A stretch of 64,000 nucleotides of DNA, taken from the NCBI RefSeq assembly GCF_000330505.1, contig NW_004191777.1:820822-884821 (forward strand), read 5' to 3'. Position numbers and translations under genes: made by a program. The stretch comes from Entamoeba invadens IP1. Its lineage: Eukaryota > Evosea > Mastigamoebida > Endamoebidae. Shown one piece after another: positions 1 to 11,629 of this stretch; position 1 is the first letter of the stretch; each line of letters opens with the position of its first letter. A model generated the notes under the pieces. The model was not told the origin of the DNA and ran no database searches. It saw only the letters and a list, made by a program, of their open reading frames with translations.

Positions 1-612
1 TATTTTATATACACAAACTCATTTTTTTACTAAAAATTAGGATAATTGAAGAAAAAAAATTGAATCTTCTATTTGTTTTATTACGAATTTAAATTTACAA
101 AAACAATATATTTATAATATAAATACTATATTGTATGGAAAAAAGAGTAGTTTTGAGGGTTGAAAAAAAAATTATCATTTTTAATAAAATAAATTGATAA
201 TATAATTAATTATTTTGATTCTATCACTATTTCTTATAGGTATAAACCATATTTTACTATAAAAAAAACTTATAAAATATAATATCTTTCTTGAAAAAAA
301 CTCAATCGTCGAAAGAAACCGAACCATTGTTAAAAATTATTCAAAAACAGAAACCAAGGAAAAAAGACTATTCCAACTCGTTTGAAAAAACACATTTGGG
401 AAATTCAAATGTAAACATATTAAACTCCGTATTTGGTAGGATAATTGGATTAGATATAACAAAAAACTTTCATGACTTCCCATAAAACCAGAACAAAAAC
501 TACTTAAACTTCGAAAGTTAATATTTATAATAAATTTAATCATTTATATAGTAAAATAGAAACTTCAGTATTTTATAAATAGAAACATTTACCATCTCGT
601 TATTTTAAAGTC
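1..612. other. AT-rich leading spacer
   Basis: No gene is supported here. The only open frame (about 291-485, plus) starts without ATG, is Lys/Asn-rich as AT-rich spacer translates, and resembles nothing I know. Composition jumps at 613 where coding DNA begins. Confidence 0.6.
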
Positions 613-1531
613 ATGGAAAATTCGTGCAACACCCCAATTTTCAACGAGATAGACTCAACACCGATTCCACCGGACATCGAAGGAGACAAAGAGTACCACC
701 TCAAATTATGTCTTTGCCCACTTTGCAAGCATGGGATGGAGGTATTTGGCGCGAAGCGACCCGTTTCGTGGATCATGATTTGTCGTGTCATTTTGTACTC
801 TCTCATGGAAATACACAAAGGGACTGTATATTTTTCGCTCAAAGACGACATCCACGGTTTTGTTGCGCAACATTGGCATATTTTCGGACAACTCGACCAA
901 TGTTTGTTCTTTTGAGTCCGATCTAAATGGCTCACAAATAGTCAAAACAAATCCCAACCGTTGGAAAAAAAGCTTTCTGTTTGTTATTTTCTTTTCTTCT
1001 TCTCTTTGGTATTTTCAATCAACACTGATGTCTCGTTTTCGAAATGGTTCAAAATATGTATATTCTGTTTCATCCCCTCTCTAGTTCAAAGAATTTAATT
1101 GTGAACTAACGCGTAGCGATGGACTCTCACACAGTCCATTTTTCCAGAGCGGCACGCTGACTCTGAAAAAGCCCAATTTCTGGAAATTGCGTCGTCGCGA
1201 TTGCCCATGGGTTAAAACGAAAAAAACGGAACTCACCGAGACAGACGATGCCGAGGCAAAGGACGAAAAAAAGACACCGCGGAAGAGTGCAATTCTCAAA
1301 TCACCGACGCTTGATCCGCAAACGATCACAACGAAAGAGAATGCACGAGAATTTCTGCGGGAGTCTGTTGAACGGATGAAAACACAACTCGACAAATGCC
1401 ACGAGGTCTGTCAGGAACTTGTTAAAGACCCCACACATGCCAATGAGATGAAGATGATCGATGACCAACTTAATTACGTTCACAACTCGCTAAACGTCGT
1501 CTCCGCGAATTTGGAGATGACGCTCTTCTGA
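613..1531 (+). CDS. Forkhead-like winged-helix protein, three exons
   Basis: Three exons join in frame: 613-901, 942-978 and 1117-1531 (246 aa). Both introns start GTTTGT and end TAG (40 and 138 bases). Once spliced, a globular domain of roughly residues 25-140 appears. It has a Trp-rich first half (CRVILYSL, then FSLKDDIHGFV, then HWHIFGQL) and a second half reading NRWKKSFLDGLSHSPFF followed by NFWKLR. That second half resembles the recognition helix and wing of forkhead domains (W..S.RHNLS..F...G.FW.L). The tail from about residue 145 is charged and ends in a helical segment. A DNA-binding role in the nucleus is inference. Without splicing, three overlapping frames each look like fragments, so single-ORF annotation would miss the gene. 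Exon joins are well supported; the family assignment is moderate. Confidence 0.7.
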
Positions 1532-1651
1532 TTCTCCAAATGCTTTGTTTTTGTATCAAAATTTATTACTTTTATTCCTTTATCAATTGAATCTTTCCAC
1601 ACATTTAAAAATAATGATTAATTATAGTAAATTATAATTAAAAATAGTAAA

Positions 1652-2329
1652 TCATTTTGCAATCTGAAGAGGAAGTGAGTAAATGACATCACCAACTTTG
1701 AAGCGAATTTGAGTGACAATAAACGGTGAGAAGTCGAGTTTTGTGATTGACGGTGGCGGAATATCGAGAGATTTAATACGAGAAAAAAATGAGGCGTGGA
1801 CAACTCTCTCTTCATTATACTTCTCTTTACAAAAAGCGAGTAGAACGGAGTCAACAACATCAAGAAGTTTTGAAAAGCTCTCTGAAACCGCAACAACACT
1901 GAGAAATTCTGTGTTGTTCTCTGGATTTTTGAGATAAACAAAATCAGTAAGAGAAACTTGAAACTCTGGAATACTTCGGACAAGCCGCCGAAGCGTTCGG
2001 ACAAATACCGATATTTGGTGGTCTCTGAGGGAAAACTCTCTTGAAATTGTGATATGGGGGCTTTTTATCAACGTGAAAAATGTCCCTTCGAGTTGTTTTG
2101 TGAGGTCCGGGTTTAAAACAACTGCACACACATCGGTTGGAAGGTCTATTTGAACGGAGGAGGGAAAATCGCCGATACGAAAAGGCCTTTGGCGAATACG
2201 TGTGAGTTGGTCTTTTGTTGCTTTTTCTTTTGTTCCTTTTGTCCGTTGTGGAGCGTAAAGGCTTTGAAGTTGTGTAAATAGATCTGTTGCGCGTGTAGCA
2301 TTTGATGAAATAATCTGTCGTTCCTCCAT
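1652..2329 (-). CDS. USB1: USB1-type U6 snRNA 3' phosphodiesterase
   Basis: 225 aa, ATG at 2329. The 2H-phosphodiesterase layout is clear. The first catalytic motif is H92-I-T94, where most relatives have H-x-S, followed by the family block SREFSLRDHQISVFVRTL. The second motif is H178-A-S180. Between them lies FVYLKNPENNTEFLSVVAVS, matching the USB1 core, and the C-terminus (KVGDVIYSLPL) also fits. USB1 trims oligouridine tails of U6 snRNA and leaves a protected 3' end, so it belongs to nuclear splicing maintenance. Thr for Ser in the first motif is conservative. It lies tail to tail with the forkhead-like gene and head to head with SSF1 (241 bases to the SSF1 ATG). No intron is needed. Confidence 0.85.
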   Translation of the reverse strand: MEERQIISSNATRATDLFTQLQSLYAPQRTKGTKEKATKDQLTRIRQRPFRIGDFPSSVQIDLPTDVCAVVLNPDLTKQLEGTFFTLIKSPHITISREFSLRDHQISVFVRTLRRLVRSIPEFQVSLTDFVYLKNPENNTEFLSVVAVSESFSKLLDVVDSVLLAFCKEKYNEERVVHASFFSRIKSLDIPPPSITKLDFSPFIVTQIRFKVGDVIYSLPLQIAK

Positions 2330-2570
2330 GTTATAACTTTTGAGATGGTTTGATTAATTTCAATTGAGCAAATACAACATTTATTGTGACATATTTACTA
2401 TAAATAATAGTAAATATGTAATTACAATTATTGATAAATCAATAATTAATTAATAATTCTTTTCTTTTTTTTTTGTTGGGGAAAGAAAAGGCTGTTCAAT
2501 GCGGAAAAAGTGGGAAAACCCTTGATTCTTTTTCGAAAAGAAAAGAGGGTAAAAACTCAAAAAGAAGACA

Positions 2571-3782
2571 ATGCCTCGAACATATAAGCAAACGTACAGC
2601 CAAAAGCGAGCCAAGAAGAAAGAAGAGAGTCTCAAAAAGGCTGAGAAGCTCAAAGCGAACGAACTTGAATATAGAAGAACACCAAAGTCCTTTGTCATTC
2701 GAAGAGGACGTATCGGGAAAATAGCGCGTGATTTGGTGAAGGACACAAGATACTTGATGCTTCCAAATACAGCTATCAACTTGAGAGAAAGAGCTTCTAA
2801 TACCGTCAACGAACTTAAAATGGCGGGTCTTGAAATGTGTGTGTCACACTTCTTGGTGTACTCATCTGCGTCGACTGGTCTTCACTTGAGAATTGCGAAG
2901 TTGCCCAGAGGACCGACCTGCTTATTTAAAGTTGAAGAGTACTCTCTCAAGAAGGATCTTCAAGCGGCAAACAACCTCACGTTATCACAGACTTCGTATG
3001 TCATGAGACACCCCCCACTGCTCATTTTGAACGGATTCAATAAAGGCGGGGAGGAGATGAAAACGGTCAGGACTGTACTTCAAATGATGTTCCCACCTAT
3101 TCAAGCGTCTGTGGTTTGTTTATTTGAATTATTATGATAAAAAAGTACTTATTGATAGGCAAGACTTCATCAATTTAGAAGGGCAATGTTGTTCTCATAC
3201 GACGAGAAGACGGGACTTATTGATCTGAGGCATTACCTCATCAAAACAAGACAAGCACATGAAAAACAAAGAAAAGAAGAAGAAGAAGAAGAAGAGTTTG
3301 TTCGTCGTATTAGTTGTGTAACAAATAGCATGGTATAAATAACTTACTCTACTATAATAGATGATGAATGAATTTAAGTAACAAATAGCGAAGATATACC
3401 AGAAGACAAAGTTGTGTTGCCAATAAATGAAGATGGCAAGGAAAACATCATGAAGAAGAAAACACTTGTGAAATTGGTGGAAATTGGGCCACGGATGACC
3501 CTGAAATTGTTGTCTATATTGAGCGACTTTTTGCGAGGAAGAATAGTATATAGATTGTATGACTACGACGACGACGAAAAGTGGATGAAAGACAACGCAG
3601 AAGTGTTCCAACAAGCGAAACAGGAGTATGTCGAGAACAAGGAGAAGAGAAAAGAAAAAGAGAAGAAAAAGAGAATGGACATGGAGAAGGACAAACAACG
3701 AATGGAGGAGGATAGTGAAAATGATGAAGACGATGTGTTTTATGATGACGAAGAACTTATGAAGATGGAGGAAGACAATTGA
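2571..3782 (+). CDS. SSF1: SSF1/Peter Pan Brix-domain ribosome biogenesis factor
   Basis: Exons 2571-3113, 3159-3295 and 3389-3782 (357 aa). The introns (45 and 93 bases) both begin GTTTGT and end TAG. The first exon carries a basic N-terminus and the Brix signature FVIRRGRIGKIARDLVKDTR and LMLPNTAINLRER. The second gives AMLFSYDEKTGLIDLRHY, and the third VKLVEIGPRMTLKL, the conserved C-terminal Brix block. The tail is a long Lys/Glu coiled stretch ending in an acidic DDE cluster, usual for SSF proteins. The family acts in nucleolar 27S pre-rRNA processing and 60S assembly. The 45-base first intron is near the lower limit, but phase and homology fit exactly. Confidence 0.92.
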
Positions 3783-3873
3783 TTGTGTCTGCTTGCTAGT
3801 TTTTGGTTGAATATTTCAATAGTATAATTAATAGTATAATAAATAGTAAATAACTAGATAAAATACAATTTAC

Positions 3874-5235
3874 TTACAGAATAGGACCATCTGTTGGCTT
3901 CCAACTGCCTCCTCTTCTTTTTGCTTGTTTTGGTTTTCTCTTTTGAAGGACATCACTAGCTGACTCTTCTGGTTTTGACTCTGAGCAAAAAGAAATGGTC
4001 AATGGCACGAAAGGAATTGATTCAGAGACTTGTTTTGGCTTTGTTCTTCGTTTTGATTGCACGAGGATTTGTGGGGTTTGATTGCCATGGGATTGGATGA
4101 GTCTGTCGATCAGTGGTTCGCCTATTTTAAGAGAGAGTCGCTCTTTATGTTGAGTACATTCGAATTTTGAGAAAGGATCGGGGACATAGATTTGTGGTGT
4201 TGTTGTTGATGACGCGACCAACGAAGATGAAGGCGCCAAATTGTCTGAAGACCTATTATTCAATTTTCGAATAGTCTCTGTAATGATCATAATCACATTG
4301 TTTTTCTTCTCTGGAGTAAGGTCGAGTGGGAAGAGCAAATTTTTGAGTTCGTCGATTGACATCAGTTGAATAACATCTAACGAGAAGAAGCCATTTGCTA
4401 TTAATATTTGACACGTCTCTTCATCCGTTATAGTGTCACGTAACACATCGATGGGTTCTTTATATATTGATGGCTTGTCGAAGACCAACGACTCATTTGA
4501 AAAAGACTTGACGCCCGTTGTTTTCGAAACCATTTCAGTGATGTAAGAGATAACATTGTCAGTCTCTTCTTTTATAATGTTCTTTAATTGTGTGCGGAAA
4601 CTATAACACTTTGCCGACTTGAACTTTTTGGATAATCGCGACGAGTTCTTCTTTTGGTCAGGAAGGTCGGAGTGTAAGAAAATGGACGAATATTTGTTTG
4701 ACTTGTAATTCGACGCTTTCACGCCACATGGATTCTAGTCATTAGTTTCATTTACTATTTCATACTATTTATTACTAGTAGGAAGAGAACAAACGAGAAA
4801 GACACACCCACCAACACTTTGCTTCTGTTTTCGACACGAATCAATCAATTCCATTGCAGCCATCGCACCTTCCCCAGACGCTATAAAAAACACATTTTCA
4901 ACTTCATTGGTGTGAATGGCCAAATCAAACATATCAAGTAATTCACATAAGAAGTTACCAGGCGTGAATTTACTGTCTTGATAGAACCCGACATATTCAA
5001 AAGTGATGATGGGGATCTTGGTGACTTCCGCAATGACATCTATCGACTCAATAGCACTCACAAAGTGTTCGTCTAACGAATGAAAGTAAATGAAGATCGT
5101 TGTTTTGTTCAAGTCAGAGTGAGGGCTGACTATGAGATAAGGTGTACTGTTATACCCAATCCGTTTCGCGTTCTTTGGAATATCCACGTAACTCCCGGTC
5201 GACCCAACTACCTTCGAAGCATCGGCTAAATTCAT
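3874..5235 (-). CDS. Alpha/beta-hydrolase-fold protein with helical SAM-like C-terminal part
   Basis: Exons 5235-4795 and 4734-3874 (434 codons including stop) join in phase 0 across a 60-base GTTTGT...CTAG intron. Residues about 30-150 look like an alpha/beta-hydrolase core: a strand TTIFIYFHSLDE, then VFFIASGEGAMAAMEL in the nucleophile-elbow position, then GGCVFLNPCG. The usual G-x-S-x-G reads A-S-G-E-G, so the nucleophile serine appears to be Gly and the protein may be a non-catalytic scaffold. A helical segment near residues 240-300 (ILIANGFFSLDVIQLMSIDELKNLLF) resembles a SAM domain. The tail is Ser/Lys/Arg-rich. I do not recognise a named family; the hydrolase and SAM likenesses are read by eye. 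Confidence 0.6.
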
Positions 5236-5757
5236 ATGTTCTCAAATTTGAGTTTTGCTTGTCGGAAATTATTATTTGTAGTTATCAGAAATAAATTTAT
5301 AACGTAAATTGGTATATTTACTATACTAATAGTAAAATTATGAGATTGAGAAATTGTTTGGTTTCAAGAAAACTCTTCACTTTTTGTTTAATGATGTCGA
5401 AATATATATATTAGAATTAAACTACAACAAACTATAAAAACTAAAACGAGATTAATACTAGTATTTACCATTTAAGTATTTATAATTAAATTCTGAAGAT
5501 ATGAACTGTGTCTTTTAAACAATTAGAAAGAAAAGTGTTTATACGTGGAATTTTGACGAAGAATATTAAGTAAAAAGTATAAAAATATTATATGAAAGAA
5601 AATAACGCCAAGAACAATGTTTGTTACGATCTTAAAATTTGGTTGTGATAATTGTCAGTTCTAACATTTTTTTTAAAATATAAACTTTATTATAATATTA
5701 TTATTAATATTTATAATTTAGTTTATTTAATTCAATAATAATATCTTTATTTTTGGT

Positions 5758-8700
5758 CAGGGTATCCCAAATTACTATGGATGTGCCAAATCTTTTTAGG
5801 CCACAAAATCGGGTCGCAACTCTTAAAAATAGAGCATTTTATAAATAAACAGACAAATTTTATTTTTTTTCTGAACAAATAAATTGTTAAATATTATTCA
5901 ATTAATTAACAGATCAGTTCCAAAATTACAACATGTTAAAAATACGACATCTAGATTATTTTTAGAAATACGAACTGGGATGAAACAATTTTTAATTATT
6001 ACACAAAAATTGATTTTGAATAAAACAAATAACTTTAAAATAACACAAATAACCTCTTACAACACAGAAATTATTTCTGACTTTTTTTGATTTCTCAGAA
6101 CCACACTCTTAGATCCACTTTATCCTAAAATTGAATATTTTACTTGGTTGTTTTCGATGTTTTTAAACAAACTTATCTTTTGGAATTTGCGAATTAATAT
6201 TTGAACTGACACACTTTTTGAATATAAATTTCATATCTGATAATACATCACAAAAACGCCAATAAAGGTTATTAAATAGAAACGAATTGAGTACGTAATA
6301 TTTTTGAGTAAGAAGATAAATTGAATTATATTTTGTGTTTGAGTAAATAATGATGTTTTGATTTTGTAGAAAATCATATACCATCTGGTTTGATTTTTAA
6401 ATTATTTGATTGAAATTACATAATTACTGATGATGTTGTAATGAAAGTGTAATAGTACTGTTCAATAATGTAAATGGCCAAATAGCAAAGTTGTGTGTAT
6501 GACCATTAATACAATCATCATTGGCAATCAACCAATTGTTGTTTACCATATATTCCTTATTGGAATATGAAAATAAAGTGAAGACGACTTAAATAGTCAC
6601 TTATGACTTTAATTTTTGTTTATGAGAATAAAATACAGAAACTTTTGCTTATGGGTTTTTGATTTTTTAAAGCAGATATTTTATGGATGAAAAGATGGGA
6701 ATTCCAATGAAAACAAGAAAAAATAATCATGCAAATATTTTTAATTTATTCAACTGGACTAATATGTTTTTATGTTTCTTTTTATATATATCATAAATAA
6801 TTCGGTCTTTTCAAAATTATTGGAAAAAATCAATACATTTGATATGTATGTGTGCTCTAATTCTGGTAAATAGTTTATACTTTCTCTTGTGTAAAGTTTT
6901 GTTTTTAAAAACAAAAACAAATTTTAATGATATTTTGGCATATAAAAACAAAATAAACATATTAAAGTTTACAAAAAATATCAATTGTTGTTGAATAAAA
7001 TAAAATAAATTATTGATTATTTATCACACAAAATAAAAATGCTGTATAACATCAACTAAGGCAATTGATGTTAGAACTATCATGATCACAAAATTTGATC
7101 AATGTTTGTTGTTTAAAGATTCATTTTTAATCATTAAATATTCAAAACATAAATATTAACCAGGAATAAGTAAGTATACATATAAAAATTATAATGTGTA
7201 TATGATTTAAAAAGGCTTTTTAAATCAAGTAATAAGAGATCAAAAACAAAATCAAAGTATAATTTGTTTATAAATTATCATTATACAATTTGAAACTTGA
7301 TGTTTTGAAATTTAGGTTTGTCTAAATATGTATTAATATGGTGTTCTGTTGGTTAAAAAATAGTTATAAATTATGATTAACAAATAAAAACAATAGTATT
7401 CTTTTATTTGTAATTTTCTTGTCATACATTTTCAAACTTTTTTAAAAACATTGACAATAACAACTTAATTGTGTGTATTTGATTTGTCAAACTTGATTTT
7501 ATCACAACATTTTTTTTAAAAAGACCCCATCAAACTTCATATACTTGTTGATTATTATTTATTAATCTTTTAAAATAATAATAAAGACATTCTTAATATG
7601 GTTTTATATTTAAAAACCACACTCAACTCAGATAAAAAATAAAATAATGTGTTAAAATTAAATTATATTTACTTATAGAGTAAAAATACAACTTCAGTTA
7701 AAATTTGTTGGATCAAATACAAATATATAAATATAACACCCCTTTATTATAATATTTATACAATTCAAATTGGTATTGATAATAAACAAGTTTATTCAAA
7801 AATAAGTTATAACAAAAAACAACAAATTCAAATATAACTGTTTAATGAAATTAAATAACCACACAAGTAATCAAAAATGTTATATAATCATAGGTGAAGA
7901 AATAATGTTTATTATTATATATATTAATAAACAATAGAATAAAATCAATGTACAGTCAAAGACGTTTATTTGTCGTAAATATAAATATTGAACTTATTAT
8001 TTGTTGCACAAATAGCCAATCATTTGAGTGTACGACAATTGAATATTTTGTTCTTGAACATGTAACTTTTGTTGAATTGAAAACACTTTTTTAATAAAAA
8101 TAAATTTCAATATTAAAAAGAATTTTCTCAAAATTCACTCATTTACAACAAATAGATACGTTTTATTGTTGGATTCACGACAAATAGACGTTTTTGACTG
8201 TAAATATAACACATAACATTTTTTCTTTGAGAATTAACAATAATTAATCTTTCTATCCCTCAAAATTTATTAAAACTTTATTGTATGTAAATTCAAAATT
8301 CAAATAAAACGATTAAAAATATATTTTTACTAAAGTTTTGGGGTGCTCGAATTTAATTTATTAAAAATTAAATGTAATTCTTAAATAAAAGGTAAGATTG
8401 ATCATTAATTTTAATTAAATGAAATACTTAATACAATCAGTGGTATATTGTTAAATATAACAAGTAGATTGTAATAAATATCTGTAAGCTAAAAAAATAA
8501 AATGTAATTTTAAAATACAAATAGAATTAAAATTATTTTTATAATATCAAAAAAACTGTTATGTTCAAATAATTTACATCATTCAAACTACATCAATATA
8601 TATATATTCTGAATTCTAAATCCTAAACTTTACTCAAATGTAAAATTTTAAACAATTAAATTAATATTATGTATAAAATTATTTAATTATTTATAACAAC

Positions 8701-11220
8701 TTGGATAATTAAACAAACATGATATTTTTATTCTGTTTGATCATTTAAAAATTTACACCAAACATTATTTCTTATTAAACAAAAAAAATATAAAAAAACT
8801 GCAATAAATTTGATTATGTATAAATATTGTTGCTATATTTTGTCAAACACATTAGATGATTTTCCAAATACATCAACTTATTATAATTAGTATTTAAACA
8901 ATTAATTACAATCAATACTAAAATTGACAGTTGATTGACTATCATAGGCCATTTTAAAAATAGTTGAACTTGTTTTTAATATAGCTTTTGAACATTTTCG
9001 AATAACCTTAATAATAAATTATCTCTAATATATGTATTTTACAAATTATGTTTTAATCAAAGATACAAATATTTTATAACAATTTTTTATTTGTCTTAAA
9101 TTGAAATATATATATATATTCAAGCTATTAGCTAGTGAAAAAATAATATCAATTGTAACATATAAAATAAATGTTGTATTTCATTACACATATCATAAAA
9201 CGTTTAAACATATTAAAATATAAAATTTAGTCTCAAAATTAAATACCAGTGATAAATTTTAAATGTAAAAACAGAACATAAACAATTTTCATTTAATAAT
9301 ATAAAGATTTTTCAAATATCGTTCTTTTTTGTGTTATTCAAATTATGTTTTAAGAACAATACTCTGAAAAATTATGTTATTATCTATTAATTCTGTCTTA
9401 TATATTTTTTCAATTATATTATTTATCCAATTAATGATTTGAGTTAAAATGTTATTTAATTCAACTCAACAAAAAATAATTCTCTGTTTATTGTCAATAT
9501 TGTTTTAACTGTATGTTTTAAAAATGATTAAAAACACAATCAATTAATAAATAAAATGTATATAATTAAAAAGCAATTTTTAAAATCAATTAAAATAACC
9601 AAATATTAATGTTTTTTGTCATTTTTGTTTAAAGTCATCGTTTCTAAATTTAATAAAAATATTATTATACATAACGGTTAGTAACTCTTCAATGATACGA
9701 TATACTGAACACAAACAAATATATTGTTTTCAACTCAAAAAATTGTCTGTTTTAATGATCTAAATTAATTGTGTGGTATTTTATGTTCCGGTCTTTAATT
9801 ACTTGTTTACACATGAAAATATGAAAAGTTTTGATATTTAATCATCCAATCTTAAAATTGAAGATTGATGTAGAATCAATTGTTTAATTTGTTGTTGGAA
9901 TATAATTATAATGATTATTTTTTGAATCATTTATAACTATCGTTAGGAAATGTATATATATGTTTTACATATTGATAATTATGAAAGTGTTAATATTAAA
10001 TCACTTGATAAACACAAGTGTAATGTTAATAGATAATAAATATTTTTTGTGTAATCATTTTAAAAATAACATATCACAACATTTTATAAATTAAAGACCA
10101 ACAGAAAATTGTCGTACACTTGTGATTTTAGTATCAAACAAACCAAAAAATCGGATTATTTTTTCACTTATAAAATTTGACTAAACAATCAGGAAAAAAA
10201 TGGGTTTTGAAAAAATAATAACCCGACTTTATAAAGAAAAATACCATAAAACAACTTGTAAGACTATTTTCTAATGTACTACAATTTTGTGGTGCTCTTT
10301 ATTTTGAAATTTTTATACACGAATACTCGTATTCAAATGTATTTGGATTCAAATAAGAATAATGAATTCGTTTAAACAATTATTGTTAATAATTTGTGTT
10401 ATTTAATGAGTTTTTAATTAAAAAATGGTGTGGTAATAATCAAAACAAAATACGTCAAAGGTTGGTTTTTTTAATATTTTTATATGTAAAATAGTTTCTA
10501 ATACAATATGATTACAAAAATATATTTTTAATTATTTCTGTATTTGAATGAAAATATCTTTGTTTGTAACTTATAATAATAATAATCAACATCATATTAT
10601 CCAATAAATAGAAGACAAACTTTAATTAAATGGACAATTTAAATAAAGTTTGTCATATATGTACATGTTCTTAAACTGAAAAGAAAATACTTTATTTTAA
10701 AAACACAAAACAATTATTACCATTAAAAAAACAGAGTAAAAAATTTGTTGTTTTACGATCTTAATTGTCTGTAATAAACATCATGATATTTGATAATACA
10801 TATTAGTGTGGAATTGATTTTTGATCACAAATAACGATGTTTGTTTTTTGGTATGATATCATTAAAGGAGTTGTTCTTTTAAAAAAGTATTTTTCTATTT
10901 TTTTTACACATTTCATATTTTATTTGGCATTTATTTTTTAAAAAGTCTTTAATCTTTTTTAACCAAATTGATCTTTTTTCCTCTTTGTTTTTTATTCCAA
11001 TTCTAATTTTATTTTTTTTCTTATGCTTTTTCCTCCATTTTTTTTTCTGCCAAATATTTTTAAATCAACCAATCCGCAAAAAAACGGGAAATTTTTTTTT
11101 TCATTAAAAAACAATCTTTGGGTATTTTTTCCCGCCAGTTTGCATTAAATAAATAAAAACAAGTTTTTTCATATAAAATTCTGCAGTTTTGGGCTCAATA
11201 GCTTATTTTGGGACACCCTG
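5758..11220. repeat. Possible terminal inverted repeats bounding the desert
   Basis: At 5758-5771 the sequence is cagggtatcccaaa. The reverse complement of 11207-11220 is cagggtgtcccaaa, a 13 of 14 match, and a weaker match follows about 14 bases further in (cc-aaa-ct). CAGGGTGTCCC is a common start of mariner-type ends. No TA duplication is visible at either side and no transposase ORF lies between. These could be two unrelated decayed ends rather than one 5.5-kb element. Confidence 0.3.
7953..8200. mobile_element. 248-bp Tc1/mariner-type MITE
   Basis: The ends read cagtcaaagacgtttatttg (left) and, reverse-complemented from the right, cagtcaaaaacgtctatttg. They match at 22 of the first 24 positions. 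TA sits directly outside both ends (7951-7952 and 8201-8202), the target duplication of Tc1/mariner elements. A second copy of the inner motif (ctatttgttgtaaat, reverse strand) lies in the right subterminal region. There is no coding capacity, so it is a non-autonomous element. Confidence 0.8.
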
Positions 11221-11629
11221 TTATGAAATAGACAATGAAAAAAAGACTAAATTAAGTGATGAAAAAAAAACTTTAAATTGGAACTACTCAAAAATGTGAT
11301 TTGTAAAACCACAGGAATAACAAAAGCAAAAAAAAACTATAAAATATTAAACAGGTATAGTTATGAATAACTATGACGAGTAATATGCCAGACTCGTTTT
11401 TTAATAGAACAAAAATAGTAGGTATTTGGGACTTTTGTTGGACTTTGTTTGGTTTGGTATTTCAACGATTATATACTTTTCCCGATAATTTAAGCAAAAA
11501 CAAACAACAAACAAGCCACAAATCGGGTTAAATTCTAAGTTATTGGAGTGGGATTTAATCCTCTTTTTAAAACCAAATTCGCTGGAAGTCCAAAAGAAAA
11601 CTTCAAAGAACAGACAAACAGCTATTGAC

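Larger units (their letters stand above)
5236..11629. other. 6.4-kb AT-rich gene desert
   Basis: No ORF here has coding character, apart from the start of the M28-like gene at its right edge. The two short frames near 5884-6384 are Asn/Ile/Lys/Phe-rich, as expected from A/T spacer. The stretch holds a TA-flanked MITE (7953-8200), a possible inverted pair of transposon ends (5758 and 11220), many T/A runs and a pyrimidine-rich block near 10980-11110. It is several times longer than the average gene spacing elsewhere in the window. Confidence 0.75.

Noticed and set aside
291..485. Short plus-strand frame
   Set aside because: No ATG and only spacer-like residues.
5884..6384. Two short frames as transposase remnants
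   Set aside because: No DDE/D-type motif or family likeness; the composition is that of A/T spacer.
5236..11629. Calling the desert a centromere
   Set aside because: Sequence alone cannot show this; no satellite array is visible. Kept only as a hypothesis.
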